A DNA stretch of 53,050 bases from NCBI GenBank assembly GCA_958405195.1, contig CATYDM010000011.1:1-53050 (forward strand). Direction: 5' to 3'. Every line of letters begins with the position of its first letter. Positions within the stretch are counted from its first letter, which is position 1. The DNA is from an uncultured Collinsella sp. (GTDB lineage: Bacteria > Actinomycetota > Coriobacteriia > Coriobacteriales > Coriobacteriaceae). The position numbers were made by a program, and so were the translations under genes. Positions 24,374-33,078 of the stretch are shown here, in pieces. The notes below the pieces were generated by a model that saw only the letters and a program-made list of their open reading frames with translations, was not told the DNA's origin and did not search any database.

Positions 24374-25735
24374 TTGTCTCGACTGAACAAAGGGGCCGTG
24401 GAGCAGCGTTTTTCACTGCCCGCCTTGCTCCAAAAGCTAGTCTGCGTCATGGCCGTGGCGCTCGCGCTGGTGTGCGCGGGGGCATATGCGCCCACGACCG
24501 CCCAGGCGCTTGAGACCGCAAAGATTACCGCCCGACCCAACACCGGTTCGGGCAGCGATGTGGTCGGCGGCACCGAGACGCGCATTACCTGGGAAGTTCA
24601 GGCCGATGCCGATGAGAAGCTGAGCGGTCTTTCGCTGACGTTTGTCGACGGCACGACGTTTGGTACTGATGACACGCGATTGACGATGCTCTCGGGCGAG
24701 GACCTCATGGATCGTACGCCCATGAAACCTACGTGCAAGGCTGACGGCCAGACGCTCAAGATTGACTTTGGTGAGACGGCGCCTGCCGGCGGCTTTTTCC
24801 GCGTCGAGGTCTACGGCGTGACCTTCCCCGTCGAGGGCGGCGATGAGGCCTTTAGCGGAACCTATACCTTGGCTGACGGCTCGACCAAGAAGATCTCCAA
24901 GATTCCGTCGGTGGAGATCAAGGGCGTGACGGCCTTCGATAACTTCCTGGCCGATCTTAAGGAGCAGCCGTGGGTCGAGGCCTGGAACTCCAATATGTTC
25001 CTGCGCCTGTTCCTGAACCCGGTCATTTTGGTCCAGAGCCTGCCGATCGTCTTCAAGGGCTTCCTTATGTCGCTCTCGATCGTGCTTGTGGCGTTTCCGC
25101 TGGCAATTCCCTTTGGCTTTGCCTTGTCGCTCATGCGCATCTCCAAGTCGCGCATCCTGCGCTGCCTCGCCGGCATCTATGTGAATATCATCCGCGGTAC
25201 GCCGGCGTTCCTGCAGATCTATATCGCGTTCTTCGGTCTGCCGTTGGCCGGCGTCAAGGTTGATGACTACGTGCTTGGCGTTATCGTCATGGCCATGAAC
25301 TCGTCTGCGTACCTATGCGAGATCTTCCGTGCCGGTATTCAATCGATCCCCAAGGGCCAAAACGAGGCTGCGCGTTCGCTGGGCATGAATGCCTTCCAGA
25401 CGCTGCTCTACGTTATGATTCCGCAGACGTTCCGCAATGTTTTGCCTACGCTGACCAGCGAGTTTATCTTGCTTTACAAGGATACGTCGCTGCTTGCCGC
25501 CGTTGGTGTGGTCGAGATCGTCATGAACGCCCGTACCATCGTGGCCACGACGGGCTCCATTACGCCGTACGTGGTTGCCGCCCTGTTCTATCTGGTCATC
25601 ACCCTGCCGCTCGCTCGCTTGGTGAGCGGTCTTGAGGCGAGGCTTTTGGGTACGGCTGAGACCAAGAAGAAGCGTCCCGCCAAGAGCGCCGGACAGGTTG
25701 TCGCGACGCCCGCCGATCACATCGCCGGTCTGTAA
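24374..25735 (+). CDS. Amino-acid ABC permease with N-terminal extracytoplasmic domain
   Basis: A 453-aa protein joining two parts. Residues 1-46 form a signal-like hydrophobic segment; about 47-190 is a predicted beta-rich domain outside the membrane (RITWEVQADADEKLSGLSLT; GGFFRVEVYGVTFPVEGGDE). From about 215 a HisM-type permease follows (PIVFKGFLMSLSIVLVAFPL; INIIRGTPAF-like VNIIRGTPAFLQIY; the EAA loop AARSLGMNAFQTLLYVMIPQ). Normal permeases of this family are 210-260 aa. The TTG at 24374 has TAGGAG at 6 nt; earlier frame has no ribosome site. The extra domain may help dock the receptor or sense the wall; unknown. Confidence 0.85.
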   Translation: MSRLNKGAVEQRFSLPALLQKLVCVMAVALALVCAGAYAPTTAQALETAKITARPNTGSGSDVVGGTETRITWEVQADADEKLSGLSLTFVDGTTFGTDDTRLTMLSGEDLMDRTPMKPTCKADGQTLKIDFGETAPAGGFFRVEVYGVTFPVEGGDEAFSGTYTLADGSTKKISKIPSVEIKGVTAFDNFLADLKEQPWVEAWNSNMFLRLFLNPVILVQSLPIVFKGFLMSLSIVLVAFPLAIPFGFALSLMRISKSRILRCLAGIYVNIIRGTPAFLQIYIAFFGLPLAGVKVDDYVLGVIVMAMNSSAYLCEIFRAGIQSIPKGQNEAARSLGMNAFQTLLYVMIPQTFRNVLPTLTSEFILLYKDTSLLAAVGVVEIVMNARTIVATTGSITPYVVAALFYLVITLPLARLVSGLEARLLGTAETKKKRPAKSAGQVVATPADHIAGL

Positions 25736-25747
25736 GGAGGTCCTATC

Positions 25748-26500
<753 letters not shown>

Positions 26501-26523
26501 CCGGTTGATGTAACTGCCGTTAC

Positions 26524-26565
26524 AAAAGAGCGGGGGCTGGACTTGAATCCAGCCCCCGCTCTTTT
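26524..26565 (+). terminator. Terminator of the ABC operon
   Basis: An 18-bp perfect stem (26524-26541 with 26548-26565), 6-nt loop, with TTTT at the end. It has A runs on the other side, so it can also serve the minus strand flavodoxin gene. Confidence 0.93.
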
Positions 26566-26617
26566 GTAGGGATGGGGATGCGCTTTGATGCAGGCTCTTT
26601 TGGAGGTCCTGGGCTCG

Positions 26618-27037
26618 TTACGCGAGCTCGGCTCCGAGGGCCTTGCAAGCGGTCTCGCTCTCGTCGTCGGGCGCGTCGTAGCAGATGGTGGAGTCCACGA
26701 CGTTGACGCCAGCCTCGTCGGCGTCGGCCTTCCAGTTGTCCATCCACTCGCCCTCGGCCCACGAATAGGAGCCAAAGAGGACGACCTTCTTGTCGCCGAG
26801 AGTCTCCTTGACCTCGTCCCACATCGGCTGGAACTCATCGTACTCGAGTTCCTCAGAACCCATGGCGGGGCAGCCGAAGGCAATGGCGTCATAGCTGGCG
26901 GCCTTGTCTGCGGAGAAGTCGGCGCAGGAGATGACCTCTGCCTCGGCGCCGGCACCGGTTGCGCCCTCGGCAACGAAGTTTGCCATGGCCTCGGTGTTGC
27001 CTGTACCGCTCCAGTAGACGACTGCGATCTTGCTCAT
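26618..27037 (-). CDS. Flavodoxin
   Basis: A 139-aa FMN-binding electron carrier. The phosphate loop is VVYWSGTGNTEAMA at the N-terminus. AFGCPAMGSEELE and LFGSYSWAEGEWMDNW are the 60- and 90-loop regions that sandwich the isoalloxazine. It is a short-chain flavodoxin of normal length. The start has AAAGGAAG upstream. It lies 46 nt downstream of the DUF3793 gene and is probably co-transcribed; such pairing is familiar in anaerobes. Confidence 0.94.
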   Translation of the reverse strand: MSKIAVVYWSGTGNTEAMANFVAEGATGAGAEAEVISCADFSADKAASYDAIAFGCPAMGSEELEYDEFQPMWDEVKETLGDKKVVLFGSYSWAEGEWMDNWKADADEAGVNVVDSTICYDAPDDESETACKALGAELA

Positions 27038-27083
27038 ATGTCTTCCTTTCGGTTGTGCGGCGTGCGGCCGCGTTTTGTATGCT

Positions 27084-27788
27084 CTATCGGGTTGCCTGGA
27101 CAAGTTGTCCCAGGGTGCAGCCCTGTTGATAGATGTAGGTAAGGTATTGCGTGCATGTGCGATAGGAATCGAAGGTCGTGAGCGCCTGCTCAACGTTTGT
27201 GTATACCTTCCATGCGCCAAAGACCTTATAGTTTTCGCCGTGCTGGACGATAAACTGATGGACATCTTCGTAGGGATAGCCCAAAAAATAGCCAATTTCG
27301 TGGGGGAACTCGCACATGCACCCCGTATCGCAGTGCCTATTTCGCGCGAGTGCGCAGACGCTGCCGTCATAGGCGCTTTCTGCGGCATTGCTGCTTGCCA
27401 GCGTGATGCGCGCGGCGAGATGCACCAGTGATGCGGGCAGGTTGTGGACATCGTAACCTTCGGCGGCAAGCGCCGTCGTGGCGCGGGGGTCGGAGAGGTA
27501 TCGCATGAGGTCCGCAGGGCGGTACACATAGATGAGCGCTCCGCAGGGGCGCCAGACCAAAACGCTCATATGGATCCCGAGTGGCTGGAGCTCGCGGTTG
27601 CATTGGGCTATGACGGCGAGCAGGCGAGAGCGTCGCCCTTCGATATGGGCAGCGCCGGGTTTTCCGTTTTGGTTGGCGTAAACGCCGGGATAGGTAAAGA
27701 GCGATGCCGGCTTGATGCCCGCGAGCATGGGAGAGCAGTTGCGCACGACTGCTGCCTGAAACGTTGGGATGTCTATGGTTCGAGTCAC
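27084..27788 (-). CDS. DUF3793 family protein
   Basis: A 234-aa cytosolic protein. The C-terminal block FPHEIGYFLGYPYEDVHQFI is the signature of DUF3793. The N-terminal half (SPMLAGIKPASLFTYPG) also fits. The family often lies next to flavodoxin or metal-transport genes in anaerobes; its biochemical role is not known to me. Cysteines cluster at RHCDTGCMCEF. The GTG start at 27788 has AAGGAG upstream. Confidence 0.8.
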   Translation of the reverse strand: MTRTIDIPTFQAAVVRNCSPMLAGIKPASLFTYPGVYANQNGKPGAAHIEGRRSRLLAVIAQCNRELQPLGIHMSVLVWRPCGALIYVYRPADLMRYLSDPRATTALAAEGYDVHNLPASLVHLAARITLASSNAAESAYDGSVCALARNRHCDTGCMCEFPHEIGYFLGYPYEDVHQFIVQHGENYKVFGAWKVYTNVEQALTTFDSYRTCTQYLTYIYQQGCTLGQLVQATR

Positions 27789-27880
27789 GGCGCTCCTTAC
27801 GGATTTAAACTGTTAGCCTAGGAAAACTTATACACGAAAGTAAGCCATGGTCAACAAAAAAGTTTGAAGAGGGAAACTAA

Positions 27881-27911
27881 TTGACCGAACGGACATGATT
27901 TTGGGTTAAGA
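27881..27911 (+). promoter_or_regulatory. Promoter-like elements before the HMA gene
   Basis: TTGACC (27881-27886), a 19-bp spacer and TTAAGA (27906-27911). The spacer is long, so the promoter is suboptimal, which is common where a repressor or activator controls it. Confidence 0.45.
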
Positions 27912-27915
27912 TGGA

Positions 27916-27934
27916 GACACCCCATGGGGGTATC
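27916..27934 (+). promoter_or_regulatory. CsoR-like copper operator
   Basis: GACACCCCATGGGGGTATC is a GC-centred inverted repeat matching the CsoR operator type (TACCCC-N-GGGGTA). It sits directly after the -10-like site and before the HMA gene. CsoR is not encoded in the window. Derepression by Cu(I) is the inferred response. Confidence 0.7.
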
Positions 27935-27962
27935 TAGATAGGGCTACTTGAAAGGGGAACGC

Positions 27963-28346
27963 ATGAGTGACTTGCTCAACCCTGCGAATCTCATCGTGCT
28001 GGCCGTCATTGCCGCCGGCATGTTTTTTGGACTGCGTCGTATTGCCGCTTCGACACACGGGAAGAGTTGCTGCAGCGATGGTGCGAGCGGTAAGAAGGCC
28101 AAAAAGGTTGTTGTGGTGGATACCGATGCGTCACACTACCCCTATAGCGATGAGCTGCTCATCGGCGGCATGAGCTGTGACGGCTGCGCTCAGAACGTAG
28201 CCAATGCCCTCAATGCACTGGATGGCGTGTGGGCAACGGTGACGTATGCGGACCACACGGCACGCGTGCGCTCTAAGCAGCCGGTTGATCGCGGTGTCCT
28301 CGAGACGGCCGTGAAAGACGCGGGCTACTACGTCATGACGCTGTAA
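27963..28346 (+). CDS. Membrane-anchored heavy-metal-associated (HMA) protein
   Basis: A 127-aa protein with an N-terminal membrane helix (about residues 8-24) and a C-terminal HMA fold (about 60-127). The metal motif GMSCDGCAQNV places the ligands at C72 and C75. An extra Cys pair (C36, C37) lies in the linker. Probably a Cu(I)-binding chaperone or reservoir at the membrane. The ATG at 27963 has AAAGGGG 5 nt upstream. A CsoR-like box lies about 30 nt before the start, which supports copper. Confidence 0.82.
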   Translation: MSDLLNPANLIVLAVIAAGMFFGLRRIAASTHGKSCCSDGASGKKAKKVVVVDTDASHYPYSDELLIGGMSCDGCAQNVANALNALDGVWATVTYADHTARVRSKQPVDRGVLETAVKDAGYYVMTL

Positions 28347-28372
28347 GCGCCGTCTTGGATGCATTTCCTTGT

Positions 28373-28810
28373 CTAGGCTCGTCCGCGCAGCTCGATGTCT
28401 TGGATATCGTCGAAGTCGATGGCGATATCTTTGAGCTTGAGGAGCCTGAAGGCAGGGAGTACCTCGTCAAGGATGCCGGTGCGGGAGCGATAGCCGTACG
28501 TATCGTAATAGGTGACGCGGACCAGGTCGCCACGTTTGAGACCCTCGAGCTTTTTAGAAAGCACGAGGGCTTTTTCTTCCGTGAGCTCACGTTTTGGCTC
28601 GACGGTGATTTCCTGCTTGTGCACGAGTTCGTAGTATCCCGTGAGGGCGGCAAAGGGCATAAACTGTGCGGCGCGGTTGGCGCGCACGGCACCGTTGGCT
28701 GTGAGGTTGGGGTCGGCGGCGCGGCGTCTGCCCTCGGGGTCCGCCAGGCGCTCGAAGGCGGTCGGCGGGCGCACGGGCTGTTGTTTGGGTTTAGGCACGG
28801 TGTCCTCCAA
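28373..28810 (-). CDS. YolD-like protein
   Basis: A 145-aa protein of the YolD family, whose members are usually encoded next to Y-family polymerases and may modulate them. RAAQFMPFAALTGYYELVHK is the typical core; the C-terminal half is a small beta domain (GDLVRVTYYDTYGYRSRTGI). It overlaps the end of the polymerase gene by 20 nt, so they form one translational unit under the SOS-like promoter. It is convergent with the HMA gene. Confidence 0.88.
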   Translation of the reverse strand: MEDTVPKPKQQPVRPPTAFERLADPEGRRRAADPNLTANGAVRANRAAQFMPFAALTGYYELVHKQEITVEPKRELTEEKALVLSKKLEGLKRGDLVRVTYYDTYGYRSRTGILDEVLPAFRLLKLKDIAIDFDDIQDIELRGRA

Positions 28811-30296
28811 CTTGGTCGTTGCGTTCGCGCGCGGTGGCGCCGGCGGTAAAGCTTAATCCCTTGACGAGCGCGTTCTTGCCGTACTTGTCTTTCACAGCCA
28901 GGACGGCGCGCGCCAGGTCGCGCTCGCGCTCATCGGCCTCGACATCGCTAAACAGATCGATAGTGGCAAATTCCTCGGGCACAAGATTGCCAAAGCCCAG
29001 GTTGATGCGCTTGACCGGTCGTTTAGGGTCGACGGTTTTCGCCCAAAGGTCATCGAAATAGCCCATGATCTTCTTAAACGAATTGGTACGCTCGGGCAGC
29101 TTTCGCGAGGCGTTAGAGTGCGCAAAGAGTGCGGCATAGCCACCGCGCGGTTTGCCGCCATGCTCTCCCACAAAGATGCCATCGATTGCCTGCGCTTCGC
29201 GCACCAGGCGACGCCGTTCGTCATCGCGCTGGACGGGCTTGGGCGCACGGGGCGCGAGCTCGGGGCCGGCGGTTGCGGTGGGTTCGATACTCGATGTGCT
29301 CGAGCGCAGGTGCCCGCATCCGTCCACATACTGCGCTGTACCGCTGGCGTCGAGGCGGCGTATGTCGGCGCGTTCGCTCGCGTAGCCCACAAAGAGCGAG
29401 ATGCTGTCGCAGACCACGTGCTTATCGACCAAGTCTAAAACGGCGTTGTCGACCATCTCGCGCAAGACGGTATAGGCCTGTTCGTAGGCATAACCCTTCG
29501 AGAGCACCTGTCCTGTGGTGGTCGAAGTTGCCTGCGGGCGATAGGCTTGGATATCGGCGATGGTTGTCGGCTCGCGTCCGAAGGCGTGATCGATAAGATA
29601 TTCGGCATTGACGCCGAGCTCGTCGTAGAGCAGGTTTTCGTCAAGGGCGGCGACGCCCATCAGGTCGTAGACGCCATACTTTTCGAGTCGGGCTGCCACG
29701 CCGGGGCCGATGCCCCAGATGTCGGTGATGGGGCGATGGGGCCAGATCTCCTTGCGAAAGGTCTCGTCGTCGAGTATGCCGATGCGGCTGGGTACGTGCT
29801 TGGCGGTAATGTCGAGCGCTACCTTGGCCTGGAATAGGTTGGGGCCGATGCCGACCGTCGCCGTGATGCCGGTGCGCGCGAGGACCTCGTCGCGCAGCGT
29901 GCAGGCGAACCCTTCCGCATCGGTGTGATAGAGGTCCAGATAGGGCGTCACGTCGATAAAGCACTCATCGATGGAGTAGACGTGCACGTCCTGGGGGCTG
30001 ACGTATTCCAGATAGATACCGTAGATTTTCGCCGACACCTCCATGTAATGCTGCATGCGCGGTACGGCCGTGATGTAGTCGATGCCATCGGGAATTTCGA
30101 ACAGACGGCAGCGATTGTGTATCCCGAGGTCCTTCATGGCCTGTGTGATGGCGAGGCAGATGGTCGTGCGTCCGCGTGATTCGTCGGCAACGACCAGGTT
30201 GGTGGTGAGTGGATCGAGCCCGCGGTCCACGCACTCGACGCTGGCATAAAACGTCTTGAGGTCGATGCAGATGTAGGTGTGCTGCTCGTGCGCCAC
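28791..30296 (-). CDS. Y-family DNA polymerase (UmuC/UvrX-like)
   Basis: A translesion polymerase of about 501 aa. The palm motifs are ICIDLKTFYASVE (first catalytic Asp) and YSIDECFIDVT (second Asp and Glu); the fingers, the thumb helix-hairpin-helix (TDIWGIGPGVAARLEKYGV) and little-finger regions follow. An extra low-complexity insert at about residues 340-390 is seen. The GTG at 30296 has GGGAGG at 4 nt; ATGs 4 and 7 codons earlier lack a ribosome site. The promoter overlaps a LexA-like box. Together with YolD it resembles the UvrX/YolD unit of Firmicutes. Confidence 0.92.
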   Translation of the reverse strand: MAHEQHTYICIDLKTFYASVECVDRGLDPLTTNLVVADESRGRTTICLAITQAMKDLGIHNRCRLFEIPDGIDYITAVPRMQHYMEVSAKIYGIYLEYVSPQDVHVYSIDECFIDVTPYLDLYHTDAEGFACTLRDEVLARTGITATVGIGPNLFQAKVALDITAKHVPSRIGILDDETFRKEIWPHRPITDIWGIGPGVAARLEKYGVYDLMGVAALDENLLYDELGVNAEYLIDHAFGREPTTIADIQAYRPQATSTTTGQVLSKGYAYEQAYTVLREMVDNAVLDLVDKHVVCDSISLFVGYASERADIRRLDASGTAQYVDGCGHLRSSTSSIEPTATAGPELAPRAPKPVQRDDERRRLVREAQAIDGIFVGEHGGKPRGGYAALFAHSNASRKLPERTNSFKKIMGYFDDLWAKTVDPKRPVKRINLGFGNLVPEEFATIDLFSDVEADERERDLARAVLAVKDKYGKNALVKGLSFTAGATARERNDQVGGHRA

Positions 30297-30324
30297 GCGT
30301 CCTCCCATCAAACACATGTTCTTA

Positions 30325-30368
30325 TCGAATACCTGTTCGATAATACCCGCTCGACCAGACACCGTCAA
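30325..30368 (-). promoter_or_regulatory. SOS promoter with LexA-like box
   Basis: On the minus strand: -35 TTGACG (30363-30368), 17-bp spacer, -10 TATTAT (30340-30345). Directly after it lies TCGAACAGGTATTCGA (30325-30340), a near match to the actinobacterial LexA box TCGAAC-N4-GTTCGA. A second, weaker GAAC-N4-GTTT site is at 30309-30322. LexA would block the start site until DNA damage. Confidence 0.78.
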
Positions 30369-30385
30369 AACCTGTCCCTTTTTGG
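30369..30385. repeat. 17-bp direct repeat, copy 1
   Basis: AACCTGTCCCTTTTTGG, repeated exactly at 31103-31119. The pair flanks the short ADH-like gene. Confidence 0.75.
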
Positions 30386-30467
30386 CGGGTATGGTCGTGC
30401 GGCTGCATCGGGTTTTTAACGCAGCCCTAAAGAGCGCGAAACAGCTCGGAAAAGCTCGCTTCGTAGC

Positions 30468-31043
30468 ATGAGCCTAACGATCGATACCGCCTATACGCAC
30501 GGAAGGGTTGTGGAAAAGATGGTCAATTATGGGTTTGGTATGCCGACGCGCCTTGTTGCGGATGGAGACGTGGCTCGCTGGTGCGGACGATTGGTCGCTC
30601 ACTACGGTGGCACCAAGGCGCTGGTCGTGTTGGGCGGTGACAAACATACGCACGATGAGCTCGTCTCGGCGGCGCTCGGCTCGCTTGATCGAGCTCTGCT
30701 CGAACGCGTGCTTTTTCGCTGCGGCTTGGTCGGGGGCGACGGGGGAGACGATTTGGTCGATGAGGCCGTAGCCCTGGCGACCGACGAAGGCGTGGACTTT
30801 GTCCTGGCGATTGGCGATGCCGATACTGCCGGCTTTGCGCGCGAGCTCGCGCGTCGCATGGCGGCGCTCGATGCCGGCGAAGACGGCTTTGTGCCTTATG
30901 GATGCATTGTCTCGGAGGGCAAGGTGCCTGCTGTCGTGGGCACCGGCGAGGTTCCCGTTTTTGCCATTATCGCGCCCGAATTGCTGGAGTGTATCGGGTC
31001 TCCTCTGCGCGAGCTGCTCGGCAGTGTGTGCGCCGCTGCCTAA
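30468..31043 (+). CDS. Stand-alone N-terminal domain of an iron-type alcohol dehydrogenase
   Basis: A 191-aa protein that follows the first (nucleotide-binding) domain of iron-containing alcohol or glycerol dehydrogenases: NYGFGMPTRLVADGDVARWC, then TKALVVLGGDKHTHDEL and ATDEGVDFVLAIGDADTAG. The GGGS glycine-rich turn is replaced by GDAD, and the metal-binding helical domain is absent (full enzymes have about 380 aa). The frame is intact with even codon use, so it is kept or recently shortened. Catalysis is not expected. No clear Shine-Dalgarno precedes the ATG. Its function is unknown. Confidence 0.65.
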   Translation: MSLTIDTAYTHGRVVEKMVNYGFGMPTRLVADGDVARWCGRLVAHYGGTKALVVLGGDKHTHDELVSAALGSLDRALLERVLFRCGLVGGDGGDDLVDEAVALATDEGVDFVLAIGDADTAGFARELARRMAALDAGEDGFVPYGCIVSEGKVPAVVGTGEVPVFAIIAPELLECIGSPLRELLGSVCAAA

Positions 31044-31061
31044 TATCTGCCATAAAAGGAT

Positions 31062-31106
31062 GGGTTATTTTTGGTTGGTAAAGCGTTTGACCTGCCAAAA
31101 TAAACC
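31062..31106. repeat. Imperfect hairpin followed by repeat copy 2
   Basis: Left arm 31062-31079 pairs with 31090-31106 with small bulges. It is followed by the second AACCTGTCCCTTTTTGG copy, whose T run makes it terminator-like for the ADH-like gene. Confidence 0.5.
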
Positions 31107-31119
31107 TGTCCCTTTTTGG
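31103..31119. repeat. 17-bp direct repeat, copy 2
   Basis: Exact copy of the sequence at 30369-30385, 734 bp away, in the same orientation. Confidence 0.75.
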
Positions 31120-31242
31120 TCGGTTGCCGTTTAGGGGCGGATTGGCAACGCTCGCTGATTATGGTCTTGACCTGCGCTAGAATAGTGGCATCTGAATGTC
31201 CGGGCGCATGGAGGCGTGCGCCCGTATGCTGAGGAGGACTCT

Positions 31243-32937
31243 ATGGCAACTGTTGCCGCACCTATCGATGCTACGTCGACTGCCGCTTGGAAGGCGCTCG
31301 AGGCTCATCAGGAGAAGCTCGAGGCCGAGGGTATCGAGCTCAAGGCCTGGTTCGCCGCCGATGCCGAGCGCGTGAACAAGCTGAGCTTTGACGCCGGTGA
31401 CCTGCACTTCGATCTGTCGAAGAACCTGGTGACCGATGAGACCGTCAAGCTGCTGTGCGATCTTGCCCGCGAGGTGAAGCTCGAGGAGCGCCGCGACGCC
31501 ATGTTCTCCGGCGAGCACATCAACACCACCGAGGACCGCGCCGTCCTGCACACCGCGCTGCGCCGCCCGGCAAGCGAGAAGGGCCAGCTCATCGTCGACG
31601 GCCAGGACGTCGTCGCCGACGTGCACGAGGTCCTCGACCGCATGTATGCCTTCGCCGAGCGCGTGCGCTCCGGTGAGTGGAAGGGCGTTACCGGCAAGAA
31701 GATCGAGCATCTGGTGTCCATCGGCATCGGCGGCTCCGACCTGGGCCCGGTCATGGCCTACGAGGCTCTGCGTCCCTATGCCGACGCCGGTATCGACTGC
31801 CGCTACATCTCCAACATCGACCCCAACGACCAGGCCGAGAAGCTCAAGGGCCTGGATCCCGAGACCACGCTCGTAATCATCGTCTCCAAGACCTTCACCA
31901 CGCTCGAGACCCTCACCAACGCCCGCGAGGTCAAGACCTGGATGCTCGAGCAGCTCAAGGCTCAGGGCGCCATCGACGGCTCCGATGAGCAGAACGCCGA
32001 GGCCGTGGCAAAGCACTTCGTCGCCGTTTCCACCGCACTCGAGAAGGTCGAGGCCTTCGGTATCGACCCCGCCAACGCCTTCGGTTTCTGGAACTGGGTT
32101 GGCGGCCGCTATTCCGTTGACTCCGCCGTGGGCCTGTCGCTGATCGTCGTGCTCGGCCCCGAGCGCTTCCAGCAGTTCCTCGAAGGCTTCCACGCCATCG
32201 ACGAGTACTTCTGCAACACCCCGCTCGAGAACAACGCCGTCGCGCTGATGGGCCTGCTCAATGTCTGGTACGTCAACTTCTTCGGTTCCAAGAGCCACGC
32301 CGTGCTGCCGTACTGCCAGTACCTGCACCGTTTCCCGGCCTACCTGCAGCAGCTCACCATGGAGTCCAACGGCAAGCACGTCCGCTGGGACGGCAGCGCC
32401 GTGACCTCCGACACCGGTGAGATCTTCTGGGGCGAGCCCGGCACCAACGGTCAACACGCCTTCTACCAGCTGCTGCACCAGGGCACCGTGGTGGTCCCGG
32501 CCGACTTTATCGCTTTCGCAAACACTGCCAACCCCGCAACCGACAGCGGCCAGGATGTCCACGAGTTGTTCCTGGGCAACTTCCTGGCCCAGACCAAGGC
32601 ACTCGCCTTTGGTAAGACGGCCGATGAGGTGCGCGCCGAGGGCACGCCCGAGCAGATCGTCCCGGCCCGCTGCTTTGAGGGCAACCGTCCGACGACCTCG
32701 ATCTTCGGCGACACGCTGACCCCGTTCGCGCTCGGCGAGCTCATCGCCCTGTACGAGCACATTACGTTTGTCGAGGGCACGGTCTGGGGCATCGACTCCT
32801 ACGACCAGTGGGGCGTCGAGCTGGGCAAGCAGCTTGCCAAGCAGATTACCCCGGCCTTCCACGATGACGCCGCCAAGGCCGAGCAGGACGCTTCGACCCA
32901 GGCGCTCATCGAGTTCTATCGCGCGCATCGTAAGTAG
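31243..32937 (+). CDS. pgi: Glucose-6-phosphate isomerase
   Basis: A 564-aa glycolytic enzyme interconverting glucose 6-phosphate and fructose 6-phosphate. Signature blocks: SIGIGGSDLGPVMAYEAL (phosphate site), WNWVGGRYSVDSAVGLS (catalytic Glu/Arg region), SNGKHVRWDG (catalytic His) and SYDQWGVELGKQLA (catalytic Lys). Full length for the long bacterial form. The ATG at 31243 has GAGGAGG upstream; the frame extends 9 codons earlier without a ribosome site. Strong codon bias suggests high expression. A single gene with its own terminator. Confidence 0.97.
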   Translation: MATVAAPIDATSTAAWKALEAHQEKLEAEGIELKAWFAADAERVNKLSFDAGDLHFDLSKNLVTDETVKLLCDLAREVKLEERRDAMFSGEHINTTEDRAVLHTALRRPASEKGQLIVDGQDVVADVHEVLDRMYAFAERVRSGEWKGVTGKKIEHLVSIGIGGSDLGPVMAYEALRPYADAGIDCRYISNIDPNDQAEKLKGLDPETTLVIIVSKTFTTLETLTNAREVKTWMLEQLKAQGAIDGSDEQNAEAVAKHFVAVSTALEKVEAFGIDPANAFGFWNWVGGRYSVDSAVGLSLIVVLGPERFQQFLEGFHAIDEYFCNTPLENNAVALMGLLNVWYVNFFGSKSHAVLPYCQYLHRFPAYLQQLTMESNGKHVRWDGSAVTSDTGEIFWGEPGTNGQHAFYQLLHQGTVVVPADFIAFANTANPATDSGQDVHELFLGNFLAQTKALAFGKTADEVRAEGTPEQIVPARCFEGNRPTTSIFGDTLTPFALGELIALYEHITFVEGTVWGIDSYDQWGVELGKQLAKQITPAFHDDAAKAEQDASTQALIEFYRAHRK

Positions 32938-32970
32938 TCGCTGCTGTTAACGCATCGCGCCTTATAGTCA

Positions 32971-33003
32971 GGGGCCCGTATCCTATCGGATGCGGGCCCC
33001 TTT
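32971..33003 (+). terminator. Terminator of pgi
   Basis: A 13-bp stem (32971-32983 with 32988-33000), 4-nt loop and TTT. Confidence 0.85.
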
Positions 33004-33078
33004 GCTTTGCCGTAGTCCCGGGGCGCACGGCCTTTGTGGAACATCGCCGGGGCGCCGCGCGCCGCGAGAACCCTGCGC

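Noticed and set aside
31177..32928. Long minus-strand frame opposite pgi
   Set aside because: Antisense shadow of a highly biased gene; low-complexity Gly/Val/Leu peptide and no plausible ribosome site.
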